The notes under the pieces were generated by a model that saw only the letters and a list, made by a program, of their open reading frames with translations, did no database searches and was not told the DNA's origin. Below, one piece after another: positions 1 to 7,041 of a stretch of 22,975 bases of DNA (positions are counted from its first letter, which is position 1; the number at the start of each line of letters is the position of its first letter). The position numbers and the translations under genes are program-made. This stretch comes from Fimenecus sp045579305 (GTDB lineage: Bacteria > Bacillota > Clostridia > Oscillospirales > Acutalibacteraceae): the NCBI GenBank assembly GCA_045579305.1, contig JAZNLY010000091.1, forward strand, positions 1 through 22,975, read 5' to 3'.

Positions 1-64
1 GCTCAGCTGGGAGCCCAAGGCACTCAAAAACGCACCCTCGGTAAAAATTGAATATTATGCACAT

Positions 65-141
65 GGGGCATTAGCTCAGTTGGGATGAGTGCTTGACTGG
101 CAGTCAAGAGGTCAGGGGTTCGACCCCCCTATGCTCCACCA
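65..141 (+). tRNA. tRNA-Ala (anticodon GGC), CCA encoded
   Basis: A full cloverleaf can be drawn. The acceptor stem is GGGGCAT (65-71) with ATGCTCC (131-137); the third pair is G-U (G67-T135), the G3:U70 identity element of tRNA-Ala. The anticodon stem CTTGA/TCAAG (92-96/104-108) holds the loop CTGGCAG, giving anticodon GGC at 99-101. The T arm is AGGGG-TTCGACC-CCCCT (114-130), followed by discriminator A and encoded CCA. The D arm (74-90) is slightly odd: it has one base more than the usual clostridial GGGAGAGC form, a T at the end of the loop, and a G-T closing pair. It should still fold. Confidence 0.96.
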
Positions 142-192
142 AATGAAAGTCAGACGAACACTGACTCGCACACACGGAACATTGTTCCATCA

Positions 193-222
193 GAAAAAAC
201 CACTTCTTCGGAAGTGGTTTTT
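193..222 (+). terminator. Intrinsic terminator after the tRNA
   Basis: The stem CCACTTC (200-206) and GAAGTGG (211-217) closes a stable TTCG tetraloop. It is flanked by six A on the left and five T on the right, so it could work in both directions. It sits about 50 bases after the tRNA and most likely ends that transcript. Confidence 0.85.
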
Positions 223-446
223 CAGTTTTATTCACCTTGCAGCGAATTTTATTGCTTTACAGTGTTATTCGTTTCGCTAGTTTGTGACGAATAAATTATC
301 ACCTTACATCACAGCATACTGAGTAATTATCTTTTTGCCACAATTTTTAGATACATTATAATCCTAAGTTTCCACCTCGAATTATTAATATTAAACCTCA
401 AATATAGGCTTTTTTCAATTTCTAATTTAATTCTACCTTCATTTTG
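223..446. other. AT-rich intergenic stretch with no gene seen
   Basis: No convincing reading frame or RNA fold is visible between the tRNA terminator and the promoter of the next gene. The only signal is a promoter-like pair, TTGCCA (335-340) and TATAAT (357-362) with a 16-base spacer. It could be a second, distal promoter for the XRE regulator or could start a short unrecognised transcript. Confidence 0.5.
335..362 (+). promoter_or_regulatory. Possible orphan or distal promoter
   Basis: TTGCCA, 16 bases, then a perfect TATAAT. The nearest gene start on this strand is 133 bases downstream and has its own better-placed promoter, so the role is unclear. In sequence this AT-rich, chance matches are common. 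Confidence 0.35.
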
Positions 447-475
447 TTGCAAAGAAACTAAAAAATAAGTACAAT
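447..475 (+). promoter_or_regulatory. Sigma-A promoter of the membrane XRE regulator
   Basis: TTGCAA (447-452), a 17-base spacer, and TACAAT (470-475). The -10 box contains the first in-frame ATG (474), so that ATG cannot be the translation start. Transcription should begin near 482, giving a very short leader that carries only the ribosome binding site. Confidence 0.8.
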
Positions 476-481
476 GAACGC

Positions 482-490
482 AGAGGTGAT
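482..490 (+). promoter_or_regulatory. Ribosome binding site that sets the start at 495
   Basis: AGAGGTGAT is an extended match to the 16S anti-Shine-Dalgarno sequence. It lies at normal distance before the ATG at 495 and somewhat far from the ATG at 501. It excludes the upstream ATG at 474. Confidence 0.8.
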
Positions 491-494
491 ACAT

Positions 495-1772
495 ATGAAT
501 ATGTATAAATTCGGAAATTACATCTGTAAACTTCGTGAAGATAAAAATCTAACTCAGGCTGAACTTGCGAATCAGTTAGGCGTTTCTGATAAATCCATAT
601 CCAAATGGGAAAACGGACAAGCTTTTCCACGAATTGAAACATTTGAAAAACTTGCACTTGCATTAGATACAACTGTAGAAGATATTTTTTCTGCAAGTAA
701 AGATGGAGTAAAAAGAGTTTGCATAGCAAATAATTTCTATTATGTAATGCAGATTGATGTTGATGGACAGTTACATTATATAATGGCTGATGAAAGCAAA
801 TGGATTGAAATAAATGATAAAGCAGATTCGTTAGTAATTAAAATTACAGGTGAATTTCTAACGGATGAATCATTCGGGAAATTGGATAAAAGTGCTTCCA
901 CCCTAAAAGAAAAACTTATGTTTAAGTTTATGAAAAAGGCAACATCTGAGTTGATGAGTTTGATTTTGCAGGTGGATTGCACATACGAGATTTCAAACAT
1001 AAATCCTGATTCACTTATCACAATTGAACACGACGGATTTGATTTAGGTGATAGAACTTGGATGATGCAGGATTTTCAAATTATGTATCCCAAAATCATT
1101 TGTGAAAACGGTACAAAATTTGAACTGTTGGAAGCAAGAGGAAAGAACAGCAAAGAAATAATTAAAAAGTATAAAAAATTAGGTTTGCAATCCGATATGG
1201 GGTTGGATTTCATCACAATGTTTCTTGCATACCCTTTGAGAGGTATATATTTCAAACATTTATGTAAACCTAATGTCTTAAAGAAAAACATTTTGAATGT
1301 TGAAACTCATAAAGCGAATACCGAAAAAAGAAATAATGGTAAGAAAATTGGTTGCTTAGGAGGTTGTTTTTCTATATTTTTAGTTTTACTGCTTTGGTTT
1401 GTCTTGGAAGTGTTTGTTTTTTCTGTGCTCTTTGTGGCATCTGAAAAACCATATCTAGTTGCTTCGGATTATTCATCAATAACCTACAAAGACAATGTAT
1501 ATGTAAGGATAGAAGAATTGCCGGAATATGCTTATCCTACAACAATTCTTGGAGCTTCAATTTGGGAGGATTCAAGAACAGATGGTCTTTCGAAATGGGA
1601 CCAATCTTTGCAAGGCAATAAAGTTCAACTGTTTGAGGATGATGAGGGCAGAGAATATCTGTGGTTGGTTGAAGATTATGTGGATACCATTCTTGGTGCA
1701 AAGAATAATGGCGAAGATAAAGATTATGAAGATTTTGACAAACATTATGTGTACGTTTGTCAAAACCCTTAA
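495..1772 (+). CDS. Membrane-anchored XRE-family transcriptional regulator
   Basis: The N-terminal 60-65 residues are a clear HTH_3/XRE DNA-binding domain, with the usual LTQxELA and VSxxSISKWE signatures. A middle region of about 210 residues follows that I do not recognise; it looks globular and beta-rich. One long hydrophobic segment (roughly residues 285-315, with a glutamate in its centre) is followed by about 110 residues that should lie outside the cell. The layout suggests a one-component sensor: DNA binding in the cytoplasm, one membrane span, an outer domain that may sense a ligand or envelope state. The start at ATG 495 was chosen because the upstream ATG lies within the -10 box and a strong ribosome binding site precedes 495. 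The target is unknown; the next genes (hydrolase and symporter) are candidates. The HTH call is firm, the sensing role is inferred. Confidence 0.85.
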   Translation: MNMYKFGNYICKLREDKNLTQAELANQLGVSDKSISKWENGQAFPRIETFEKLALALDTTVEDIFSASKDGVKRVCIANNFYYVMQIDVDGQLHYIMADESKWIEINDKADSLVIKITGEFLTDESFGKLDKSASTLKEKLMFKFMKKATSELMSLILQVDCTYEISNINPDSLITIEHDGFDLGDRTWMMQDFQIMYPKIICENGTKFELLEARGKNSKEIIKKYKKLGLQSDMGLDFITMFLAYPLRGIYFKHLCKPNVLKKNILNVETHKANTEKRNNGKKIGCLGGCFSIFLVLLLWFVLEVFVFSVLFVASEKPYLVASDYSSITYKDNVYVRIEELPEYAYPTTILGASIWEDSRTDGLSKWDQSLQGNKVQLFEDDEGREYLWLVEDYVDTILGAKNNGEDKDYEDFDKHYVYVCQNP

Positions 1773-1778
1773 ACAGAT

Positions 1779-1812
1779 AAACCGAGTAGAGCACAAAAAT
1801 CTACTCGGTTTT
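1779..1812 (+). terminator. Intrinsic terminator after the XRE regulator
   Basis: AAACCGAGTAGA (1779-1790) pairs with TCTACTCGGTTT (1800-1811) around a 9-base loop and runs into a T-rich tail. It starts seven bases after the stop codon. Confidence 0.85.
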
Positions 1813-1897
1813 CTACATTATGCTGCTTTGTCTATTCCCACCATAAACTGCTCAAAGTCAATAGTAAACTCATATTTTATCCTCTTCCTGATATTTC

Positions 1898-1926
1898 TTG
1901 AAACATCTAAAAAATTATGATACAAT
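1898..1926 (+). promoter_or_regulatory. Sigma-A promoter of the DUF4434 gene
   Basis: TTGAAA (1898-1903), a 17-base spacer, and TACAAT (1921-1926). A strong ribosome binding site (AAGGAGGAG, 1938-1946) follows before the ATG at 1953. Confidence 0.8.
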
Positions 1927-1952
1927 AAAAATCGAAAAAGGAGGAGTAAATC

Positions 1953-3308
1953 ATGTTTACATTCGTCAAATTGATTTCTGCAATTACTGCTTTTGTTTTG
2001 TCGGTACTCCCTTTGGTAAATCCCCCTGAAGAACAAAAGTGCAAACCCGAATTTTCAGGTACCTTTATTCAATCCTGGATGACTTGCTCATGGGATGATG
2101 AAAGATGGACAGAAGAAGTCGAAAATATGAAAAAAGCAGGTATTGAATATCTTGTTCTTCAATGCCTTGCAGATAAAGGCTATGAAGAAAACGGTGGTCA
2201 GTGGAATGTTTATTACGACACTGACGTTGAAGCTTTAAAAGATGCCACCTTTGGTGGTGATTGTCTTGAGCCTGCACTAAGGCATTGTCAGAAAGCAGGA
2301 ATTAAGGTTTTTGTTGGTCTATCAATGTTTGATGATTTCTGGAATGAAGCCGCTCTCGGTTCATTATATCAGGATGTCTGCCATGTTGCGGGTGATATGA
2401 TAGAAGATATCTATAACAAATATGGTGAAGAATATAAAGATTGCCTTTATGGTTGGTATTTTACTCCCGAAATCAGTAATGGCTTTCTTTGTCAGGCATC
2501 TCTTGATGGAATCATAAAGGGAATAAATCATATTATTGACAGAATTAACCACGTCGATGAAACAAAACCACTTCTTATGAGCCCATTCTATTCAGAATAT
2601 ATTGCAACTGGCCCTATCACTACTCTTGGTAGCTATGTGAGATTTTTCAACAAAGTTAATTTCCGTGATGGTGACATTTTTGCTCCTCAGGATGCTGTTG
2701 GGGCAAAATGGACAAGGGAAAAGAGCCTTGAAACGACTTGGAAACTTTACAAAGCTGCCGTTGATTCCTGTGATGCCGATATAAAGCTTTGGGCTAACTG
2801 CGAAAACTTTGATGGAGCAATTGCAAGTGAAATCCTCGGTGGAGCTCTTTCTCCAAAAATTACAGAACACAAATCCAATGTGACTGCAACTCTTGACCAT
2901 TTTGTCCGTCAAATGGAAATCGCTTCAAAATATGCAGAAAATATTATTACATTTTCATACAATCACTATTACAGCCCATCACATGTAAACCCTGCATTCA
3001 TTAACACTTATTACAACTATATAGAAAATGATTATACACTCGAAAGCGAAGCTCCACAAGCTCCGGAAAACACAGAGAAAGTACAGAGTGACCGTGGTAT
3101 TGAACTAAGATGGGACGAAGCAATTGACAATATCGGTATTGCTTATTACCGACTTGAAAAAGACGGGAAATTTCTTGCAAGAATTGATAAATATTATGGA
3201 ACAGAAGAGAATTACTTTATCGACGAAACAGGGAATATGGAAAGTATATATACTATTGAAACTGTCGATGCAGCAGGAAACAGTACGGGTAAAATAACAA
3301 TAAACTGA
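1953..3308 (+). CDS. Secreted DUF4434 glycoside-hydrolase-like protein with C-terminal FN3-like domain
   Basis: The first ~25 residues form a hydrophobic signal peptide or membrane anchor without a lipobox. Residues about 35-350 match the DUF4434 TIM-barrel pattern as I know it: an early GTFIQSW strand, an MKKAGIEYLVLQ segment, KVFVGLS, and GWYFTPEIS with Glu173, a plausible catalytic acid. The last ~80 residues resemble a fibronectin type III domain (RWDEA near 384, YRLEKDG, and a VDAAGNST ending). Family members are annotated as putative carbohydrate-active proteins, with no settled substrate that I can cite. The next gene is a GPH sugar symporter, which fits release of a sugar outside the cell followed by uptake, though each gene has its own promoter and terminator. 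Start is set by the strong ribosome binding site 7 bases upstream. Confidence 0.85.
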   Translation: MFTFVKLISAITAFVLSVLPLVNPPEEQKCKPEFSGTFIQSWMTCSWDDERWTEEVENMKKAGIEYLVLQCLADKGYEENGGQWNVYYDTDVEALKDATFGGDCLEPALRHCQKAGIKVFVGLSMFDDFWNEAALGSLYQDVCHVAGDMIEDIYNKYGEEYKDCLYGWYFTPEISNGFLCQASLDGIIKGINHIIDRINHVDETKPLLMSPFYSEYIATGPITTLGSYVRFFNKVNFRDGDIFAPQDAVGAKWTREKSLETTWKLYKAAVDSCDADIKLWANCENFDGAIASEILGGALSPKITEHKSNVTATLDHFVRQMEIASKYAENIITFSYNHYYSPSHVNPAFINTYYNYIENDYTLESEAPQAPENTEKVQSDRGIELRWDEAIDNIGIAYYRLEKDGKFLARIDKYYGTEENYFIDETGNMESIYTIETVDAAGNSTGKITIN

Positions 3309-3334
3309 ATCACTTTGCATTATAATTAACATAC

Positions 3335-3370
3335 GCCGGATAGAGTATTGCTTCCTATCCGGCATTTTTT
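3335..3370 (+). terminator. Intrinsic terminator after the DUF4434 gene
   Basis: GCCGGATAG (3335-3343) and CTATCCGGC (3355-3363) form a perfect 9-bp stem followed by a run of six T. Confidence 0.9.
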
Positions 3371-3435
3371 ATGTCTGTCAATCAAAAAGGTTAAAATTTC
3401 AGAATACTTAACTCGTCTTATTCATTGTGAATTTA

Positions 3436-3464
3436 TTGAAATCTGCTTTCTATTGTGTTATACT
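3436..3464 (+). promoter_or_regulatory. Sigma-A promoter of the GPH symporter
   Basis: TTGAAA (3436-3441), a 17-base spacer, and TATACT (3459-3464), 34 bases before the start codon. A near-perfect dyad (3460-3478) overlaps the -10 box and the expected transcription start. Confidence 0.8.
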
Positions 3465-3478
3465 GTATATTATAGTAT
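3460..3478 (+). promoter_or_regulatory. Operator-like 19-bp dyad at the symporter start site
   Basis: ATACTGTATATTATAGTAT is a near-palindrome: eight of nine arm positions pair, one of them G-T, around a central base. It covers the -10 box and the predicted start of transcription, where a repressor would block initiation. Its AT-richness means chance cannot be excluded. Confidence 0.4.
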
Positions 3479-3497
3479 GTAAAAGGAGAGAAAGTTT

Positions 3498-4931
3498 ATG
3501 AGCACGAAACAAACCAAGCCTCAGAATCCACTGTGGCAAACAACCAAGCCTGAGAGAAGTAGTTATTATACATATTTCTTCGGACAAAATATGATTTATA
3601 GTATGATAGCAAGCTATCTTACCACCTTCCTTCTTCTTATCGGCGTTAATCCCGTAAAATCTGCGGCGGTTATGTTGGCAGTAAAAGTATGGGATGCTGT
3701 TAATGATGCTATCTTTGGTGTAATTTTCGACAAGGTTCAGTTCAAGAGTAATCAGAAATATATTCCTTGGTTAAAAATCGCTTGTGCACTCACACCTGTG
3801 GCAACTGTTGCTATCTTTATTATCCCTACAGCTGCAAGTGAAACAGTTAAACTTATCTGGTTCGCGTTGGCATACATTATCTGGGATACTGCATACACAC
3901 TTTGCGATGTACCTGCATTCGGTATCATCACTGCAATGACAAGTAATGTTGAAGAAAGAAATACAATTCTTTCTCTCAAGGGTATTACCGGTGGTGTCGG
4001 TACAGCTCTTACAACAGTTCTTGTCAGTGTTCTTATCAGTGAATTTATCGGTTTAGGCTATGGCCCAGTTTCCATTATAGTTGCAATTATAGCTATGGCA
4101 ACCATGTTCCCGGTCTGCAAACACTGTCAGGAAAGAAACAAGAGTATTGATGAAGAACAGTTCACAGTAAGAAGAATGCTTAAGTATGTTATCAGCAACA
4201 AATATCTTCTCATTTACTATCTTGGCTATATTTTCTATTCAGGTGCACAGACATACAATGCACTTCATATGATTCTGGCGTATTACATTTATGAAAACTC
4301 ACTTGCCTCTCTTATTACAGGTACTGTTGCAGCATTACCACAGCTTATCATGGCTCTTCTCGTACCTAAAATCATCAGAAAGATGGATAAGACTAAGCTC
4401 TTCAAGATTAGTGCTATTGCAACTATTATCCTTTCTTTCCTTATTCTTCCTACAAAAGGTAGTTTCATTCTCTTTGTTATTACATTTATGCTTCGTTCAA
4501 TTCCTCTTGGTATTATCGGCGTTCTTTCATTCACATTCACACCTGACTGTGCAGAGTATGGTCAGTACACAACAGGTACAGAAGCAAAAGGTATCACATT
4601 TGCTATCCAGACCTTTGCAGTTAAACTTGCCGCAGCTATCTCAGGCTCAATGGGACTTGCACTTCTTGGCTGGTTTGGTTTCAAAACATTCGATGGCGTT
4701 GACAGCTTTGAAGCACTTGAAGCAATCAATGCAAGAGCTCAGCAGACAGCGGAAGCGATGGATGGTCTCTGGTTTACATATAACGTTGTACCTATTATTG
4801 GTCTTGTAATTGCCTTGATTATCTGGAGCTTCTATAAGCTTAACGATAAGGATGTTCAGGTTATGGCGGACTGTAACGTTGGTAAAATTACTAAAGACGA
4901 AGCAGAAAAGCTCCTTTCAAAGAAATATTAA
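3498..4931 (+). CDS. GPH-family sugar:cation symporter (MFS fold)
   Basis: At 477 residues this has the length and hydrophobic pattern of a 12-helix glycoside-pentoside-hexuronide:cation symporter. The family signature near residues 65-80 (KVWDAVNDAIFGVIFD) is present, as is the later FTPDCAEYGQYTTG segment typical of GPH proteins before helix 9. It should import a sugar or glycoside across the cytoplasmic membrane with a cation; the substrate cannot be read from sequence. AAGGAGAG lies 7 bases before the ATG. The neighbouring secreted glycoside-hydrolase-like protein suggests the two serve the same carbohydrate. The long polar N-terminus (~25 residues) is normal for the family. Confidence 0.92.
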   Translation: MSTKQTKPQNPLWQTTKPERSSYYTYFFGQNMIYSMIASYLTTFLLLIGVNPVKSAAVMLAVKVWDAVNDAIFGVIFDKVQFKSNQKYIPWLKIACALTPVATVAIFIIPTAASETVKLIWFALAYIIWDTAYTLCDVPAFGIITAMTSNVEERNTILSLKGITGGVGTALTTVLVSVLISEFIGLGYGPVSIIVAIIAMATMFPVCKHCQERNKSIDEEQFTVRRMLKYVISNKYLLIYYLGYIFYSGAQTYNALHMILAYYIYENSLASLITGTVAALPQLIMALLVPKIIRKMDKTKLFKISAIATIILSFLILPTKGSFILFVITFMLRSIPLGIIGVLSFTFTPDCAEYGQYTTGTEAKGITFAIQTFAVKLAAAISGSMGLALLGWFGFKTFDGVDSFEALEAINARAQQTAEAMDGLWFTYNVVPIIGLVIALIIWSFYKLNDKDVQVMADCNVGKITKDEAEKLLSKKY

Positions 4932-4951
4932 TATTAATAATTCTTATAAGC

Positions 4952-4987
4952 AAAAAACTCCGGGTAGTTAAATCTACTCGGAGTTTT
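4952..4987. terminator. Bidirectional terminator between convergent genes
   Basis: ACTCCGGGTAG (4957-4967) and CTACTCGGAGT (4974-4984) form an 11-bp stem with one G-T pair, with A-tract on the left and T-tract on the right. It can serve both the symporter (+) and the GTPase (-), whose stop codon begins just beyond it. Confidence 0.88.
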
Positions 4988-4989
4988 AT

Positions 4990-6918
4990 CTATTTTATAT
5001 GTCTCATATTGTCCACATCGTACCATTTAACTTCAAAGCCTGCACCATGGGAGCAGAAAACTGATGATGACGGATTTTCTAAATCTCTTTCTTTATCATA
5101 ACCAATTTTTTCAATAACTTCTTCTGCATTGTGGCAAGGTCTGTAACCATTTTCACGCATTGAAATAATGCCTTTACCTGATGTGTATGAAATCACTTCT
5201 TCAGGATAGTCCATAAATTCAGAAACAGGACCCTCACCTTTTATAATTGCTTCTGTTTCTGTCATTTCAGGTGGTTGGAATTCCCCACACAACCTCTGAA
5301 TATCCGATACTGCTCTGCCAAATGAAGCAATCGGCACTCGTAAAGTGAAAGAGTAATATGGCTCAAGCAAAATATTATCAGCCTTTTCGAGTCCTTGTCG
5401 GACAGCTCTGTATGTTGCTTCCCTAAAGTCACCACCTTCTGTATGCTTAAGGTGTGAACGACCTGCTGTAAGTATAATTTTCACATCCGTGAGAGGCGAA
5501 CCCGTAAGAATACCAAGATGTTCTTTTTCCCTTATATGAGTAAGAATAAGATGTTGGAAATTGGAATCAAGCATTTCAAGACTGCATTCATTTTCTATAA
5601 CCACTCCACTACCTCTGTCAGTTGGTTCAAGACGCAGTTGTGTTTCTGCATAATGTCGTAAAGGTTCGTAATGACCATAGCCCATAACAGGAGCTTTTAT
5701 CGTTTCTTTATAAAGAATTCTGCAAGGACCAAAATCAATATCCATTCCAAATCGTTCTTTTACTATGGATTGCAATATTTCCAGTTGAATTCTTCCCATT
5801 ACACGAATCTGAATCTGTTCCTCATCCGAATATTTTGAAATATGGACGGAAAGTTCGGGAAGTTCCTGGTCAATAATTCTGAGATTTCTATATGCCGCAT
5901 GTATTTCTGTCCCATCACAGATAATGACCTGGGCAGAAAGCAACGGATTCAACTTCATTCGTGCACCCTGTTTAATACCTTCAGCATTTATATCCTCACC
6001 AGCAGAAACCGAAGAAAGTCCCGATACGGCACACACACTTCCGGCATAAACCGACTGAATTGCCTGATATTTCTCACCCGAATAAATACGAATCATGTCA
6101 ATTTTTTCGTCACCTACGGGCATTTTTACAGATATACTACCACCTGTTATTTTCAGAAAACTCAATCTGTTGCCCTGATTGTCGTGGAGAATTTTATACA
6201 CCTTTGCACTGAATGAGTCGGGATATTCCTTATAAGAAGTATACTTTTCAAGACCTTCAAGAAGTTTATCAACACCAATATCCTGCAAAGCTGAACCGAA
6301 AAAGCAAGGGAACGCTCTTCTTTCAGATACCGCCTTTACAACTTCTCGGGTCATAGATTTGTCGTCTGCTTCTCCCTCAAGATAGGCTTCCAACAGTTCC
6401 TCGCTCATCATAGAAATTTCTTCGTCAAATTTTTCTTTTTCCTGAGTAAAATCAACACACTCACTACCGAGTCTTGCTTTTAATTCTGTCAGCATATTAT
6501 CTTTATTGAAGCCATCACGGTCCATCTTGTTTACAAAAATAAAAACCGGAATATTATATTCCGAAAGCAACTGCCATATTGTTTCGGTATGGCTCTGCAC
6601 ACCGACTGCACCATCAATTACTAACACTGCATAATCCAACACACCAAGAGTACGTTCCATTTCTGCAGAAAAATCCACATGACCCGGAGTGTCTATAAGG
6701 GTAAATTGCTTTTCGCCCAGATTAAACGGATTCTGCTTTGAAAAGATTGTTATACCACGATTCCTTTCAAGCTCATAGGAGTCGAAATGCGAATCTTTTT
6801 TATCAACACGACCAAGCCGACGGATTACACCGGTTCTGTAAAGAACGGCTTCCGTCAGCGTTGTTTTTCCCGCGTCAACGTGGGCAAGTATTCCAATTAC
6901 ACTTTCCTTTGACTGCAT
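4990..6918 (-). CDS. EF-G/TetM-like ribosomal GTPase (Tet-family paralogue)
   Basis: All five GTPase motifs are present: AHVDAGKT (12-19), RGIT (54-57), DTPGH (76-80), NKMD (130-133) and a GSAL G5 motif near 207. The remaining domains match EF-G, and the total length (642) matches ribosomal protection proteins such as TetM and TetO rather than EF-G (~690). Such proteins bind the ribosomal A site and use GTP to release a bound drug or rescue stalling. However, the domain-IV loop that carries SPVSTPADF in TetM is here HLKHTEGGDF (about 489-498), closer to EF-G-like sequence. The C-terminus ends with a VFCSHGAGFEVKW motif that I associate with clostridial paralogues of unknown role. It may therefore not confer tetracycline resistance. 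GAGGT lies 6 bases before the ATG. The family call is firm, the function open. Confidence 0.9.
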   Translation of the reverse strand: MQSKESVIGILAHVDAGKTTLTEAVLYRTGVIRRLGRVDKKDSHFDSYELERNRGITIFSKQNPFNLGEKQFTLIDTPGHVDFSAEMERTLGVLDYAVLVIDGAVGVQSHTETIWQLLSEYNIPVFIFVNKMDRDGFNKDNMLTELKARLGSECVDFTQEKEKFDEEISMMSEELLEAYLEGEADDKSMTREVVKAVSERRAFPCFFGSALQDIGVDKLLEGLEKYTSYKEYPDSFSAKVYKILHDNQGNRLSFLKITGGSISVKMPVGDEKIDMIRIYSGEKYQAIQSVYAGSVCAVSGLSSVSAGEDINAEGIKQGARMKLNPLLSAQVIICDGTEIHAAYRNLRIIDQELPELSVHISKYSDEEQIQIRVMGRIQLEILQSIVKERFGMDIDFGPCRILYKETIKAPVMGYGHYEPLRHYAETQLRLEPTDRGSGVVIENECSLEMLDSNFQHLILTHIREKEHLGILTGSPLTDVKIILTAGRSHLKHTEGGDFREATYRAVRQGLEKADNILLEPYYSFTLRVPIASFGRAVSDIQRLCGEFQPPEMTETEAIIKGEGPVSEFMDYPEEVISYTSGKGIISMRENGYRPCHNAEEVIEKIGYDKERDLENPSSSVFCSHGAGFEVKWYDVDNMRHIK

Positions 6919-6954
6919 TGTGCTACCTCGGTTTGTTTTTTAATATATGCACAT

Positions 6955-6983
6955 ATTGTAACACTTTTAAATTTTCAGAGCAA
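6955..6983 (-). promoter_or_regulatory. Promoter of the TetM-like GTPase
   Basis: Read on the minus strand: TTGCTC (6983-6978), a 17-base spacer, and TACAAT (6960-6955). The leader is only about 30 bases, too short for the attenuator hairpins found ahead of tet(M). Confidence 0.7.
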
Positions 6984-6993
6984 TAGTATACCA

Positions 6994-7025
6994 TAAAAAA
7001 GGACTTAGCCTTACACTAAGTCCTT
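6994..7025 (-). terminator. Intrinsic terminator after the secreted hydrolase
   Basis: AAGGACTTAG (6999-7008) and CTAAGTCCTT (7016-7025) form a perfect 10-bp stem with a 7-base loop. On the minus strand it is followed by a T run (the A6 at 6995-7000). Confidence 0.9.
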
Positions 7026-7041
7026 GGTTTTATATTATTTG

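Noticed and set aside
1..51. Open frame of 16 codons at the left edge ending in TGA, which could be the tail of a gene; the same stretch contains a tRNA D-arm-like GCTCAGCTGGGAG.
   Set aside because: Too short to judge as a gene, no recognisable protein end, and no anticodon or T arm follows the D-arm-like piece.
1818..2036. 72-codon minus-strand frame crossing the DUF4434 promoter and start.
   Set aside because: It overlaps a consensus promoter, ribosome binding site and signal peptide of a well-supported gene; no family is recognised. A decayed gene end at 1818-1915 cannot be excluded.
4291..4809. 172-codon plus-strand frame inside the GPH symporter gene.
   Set aside because: It is the +1 frame of a strongly supported membrane protein gene and is rich in Leu and Ser as such shadows are.
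1779..4984. The terminators at 1779-1812 and 4957-4984 both contain CTACTCGG, hinting at a shared repeat.
   Set aside because: Only about eight bases are shared and loops and flanks differ; short GC-rich stems often look alike.
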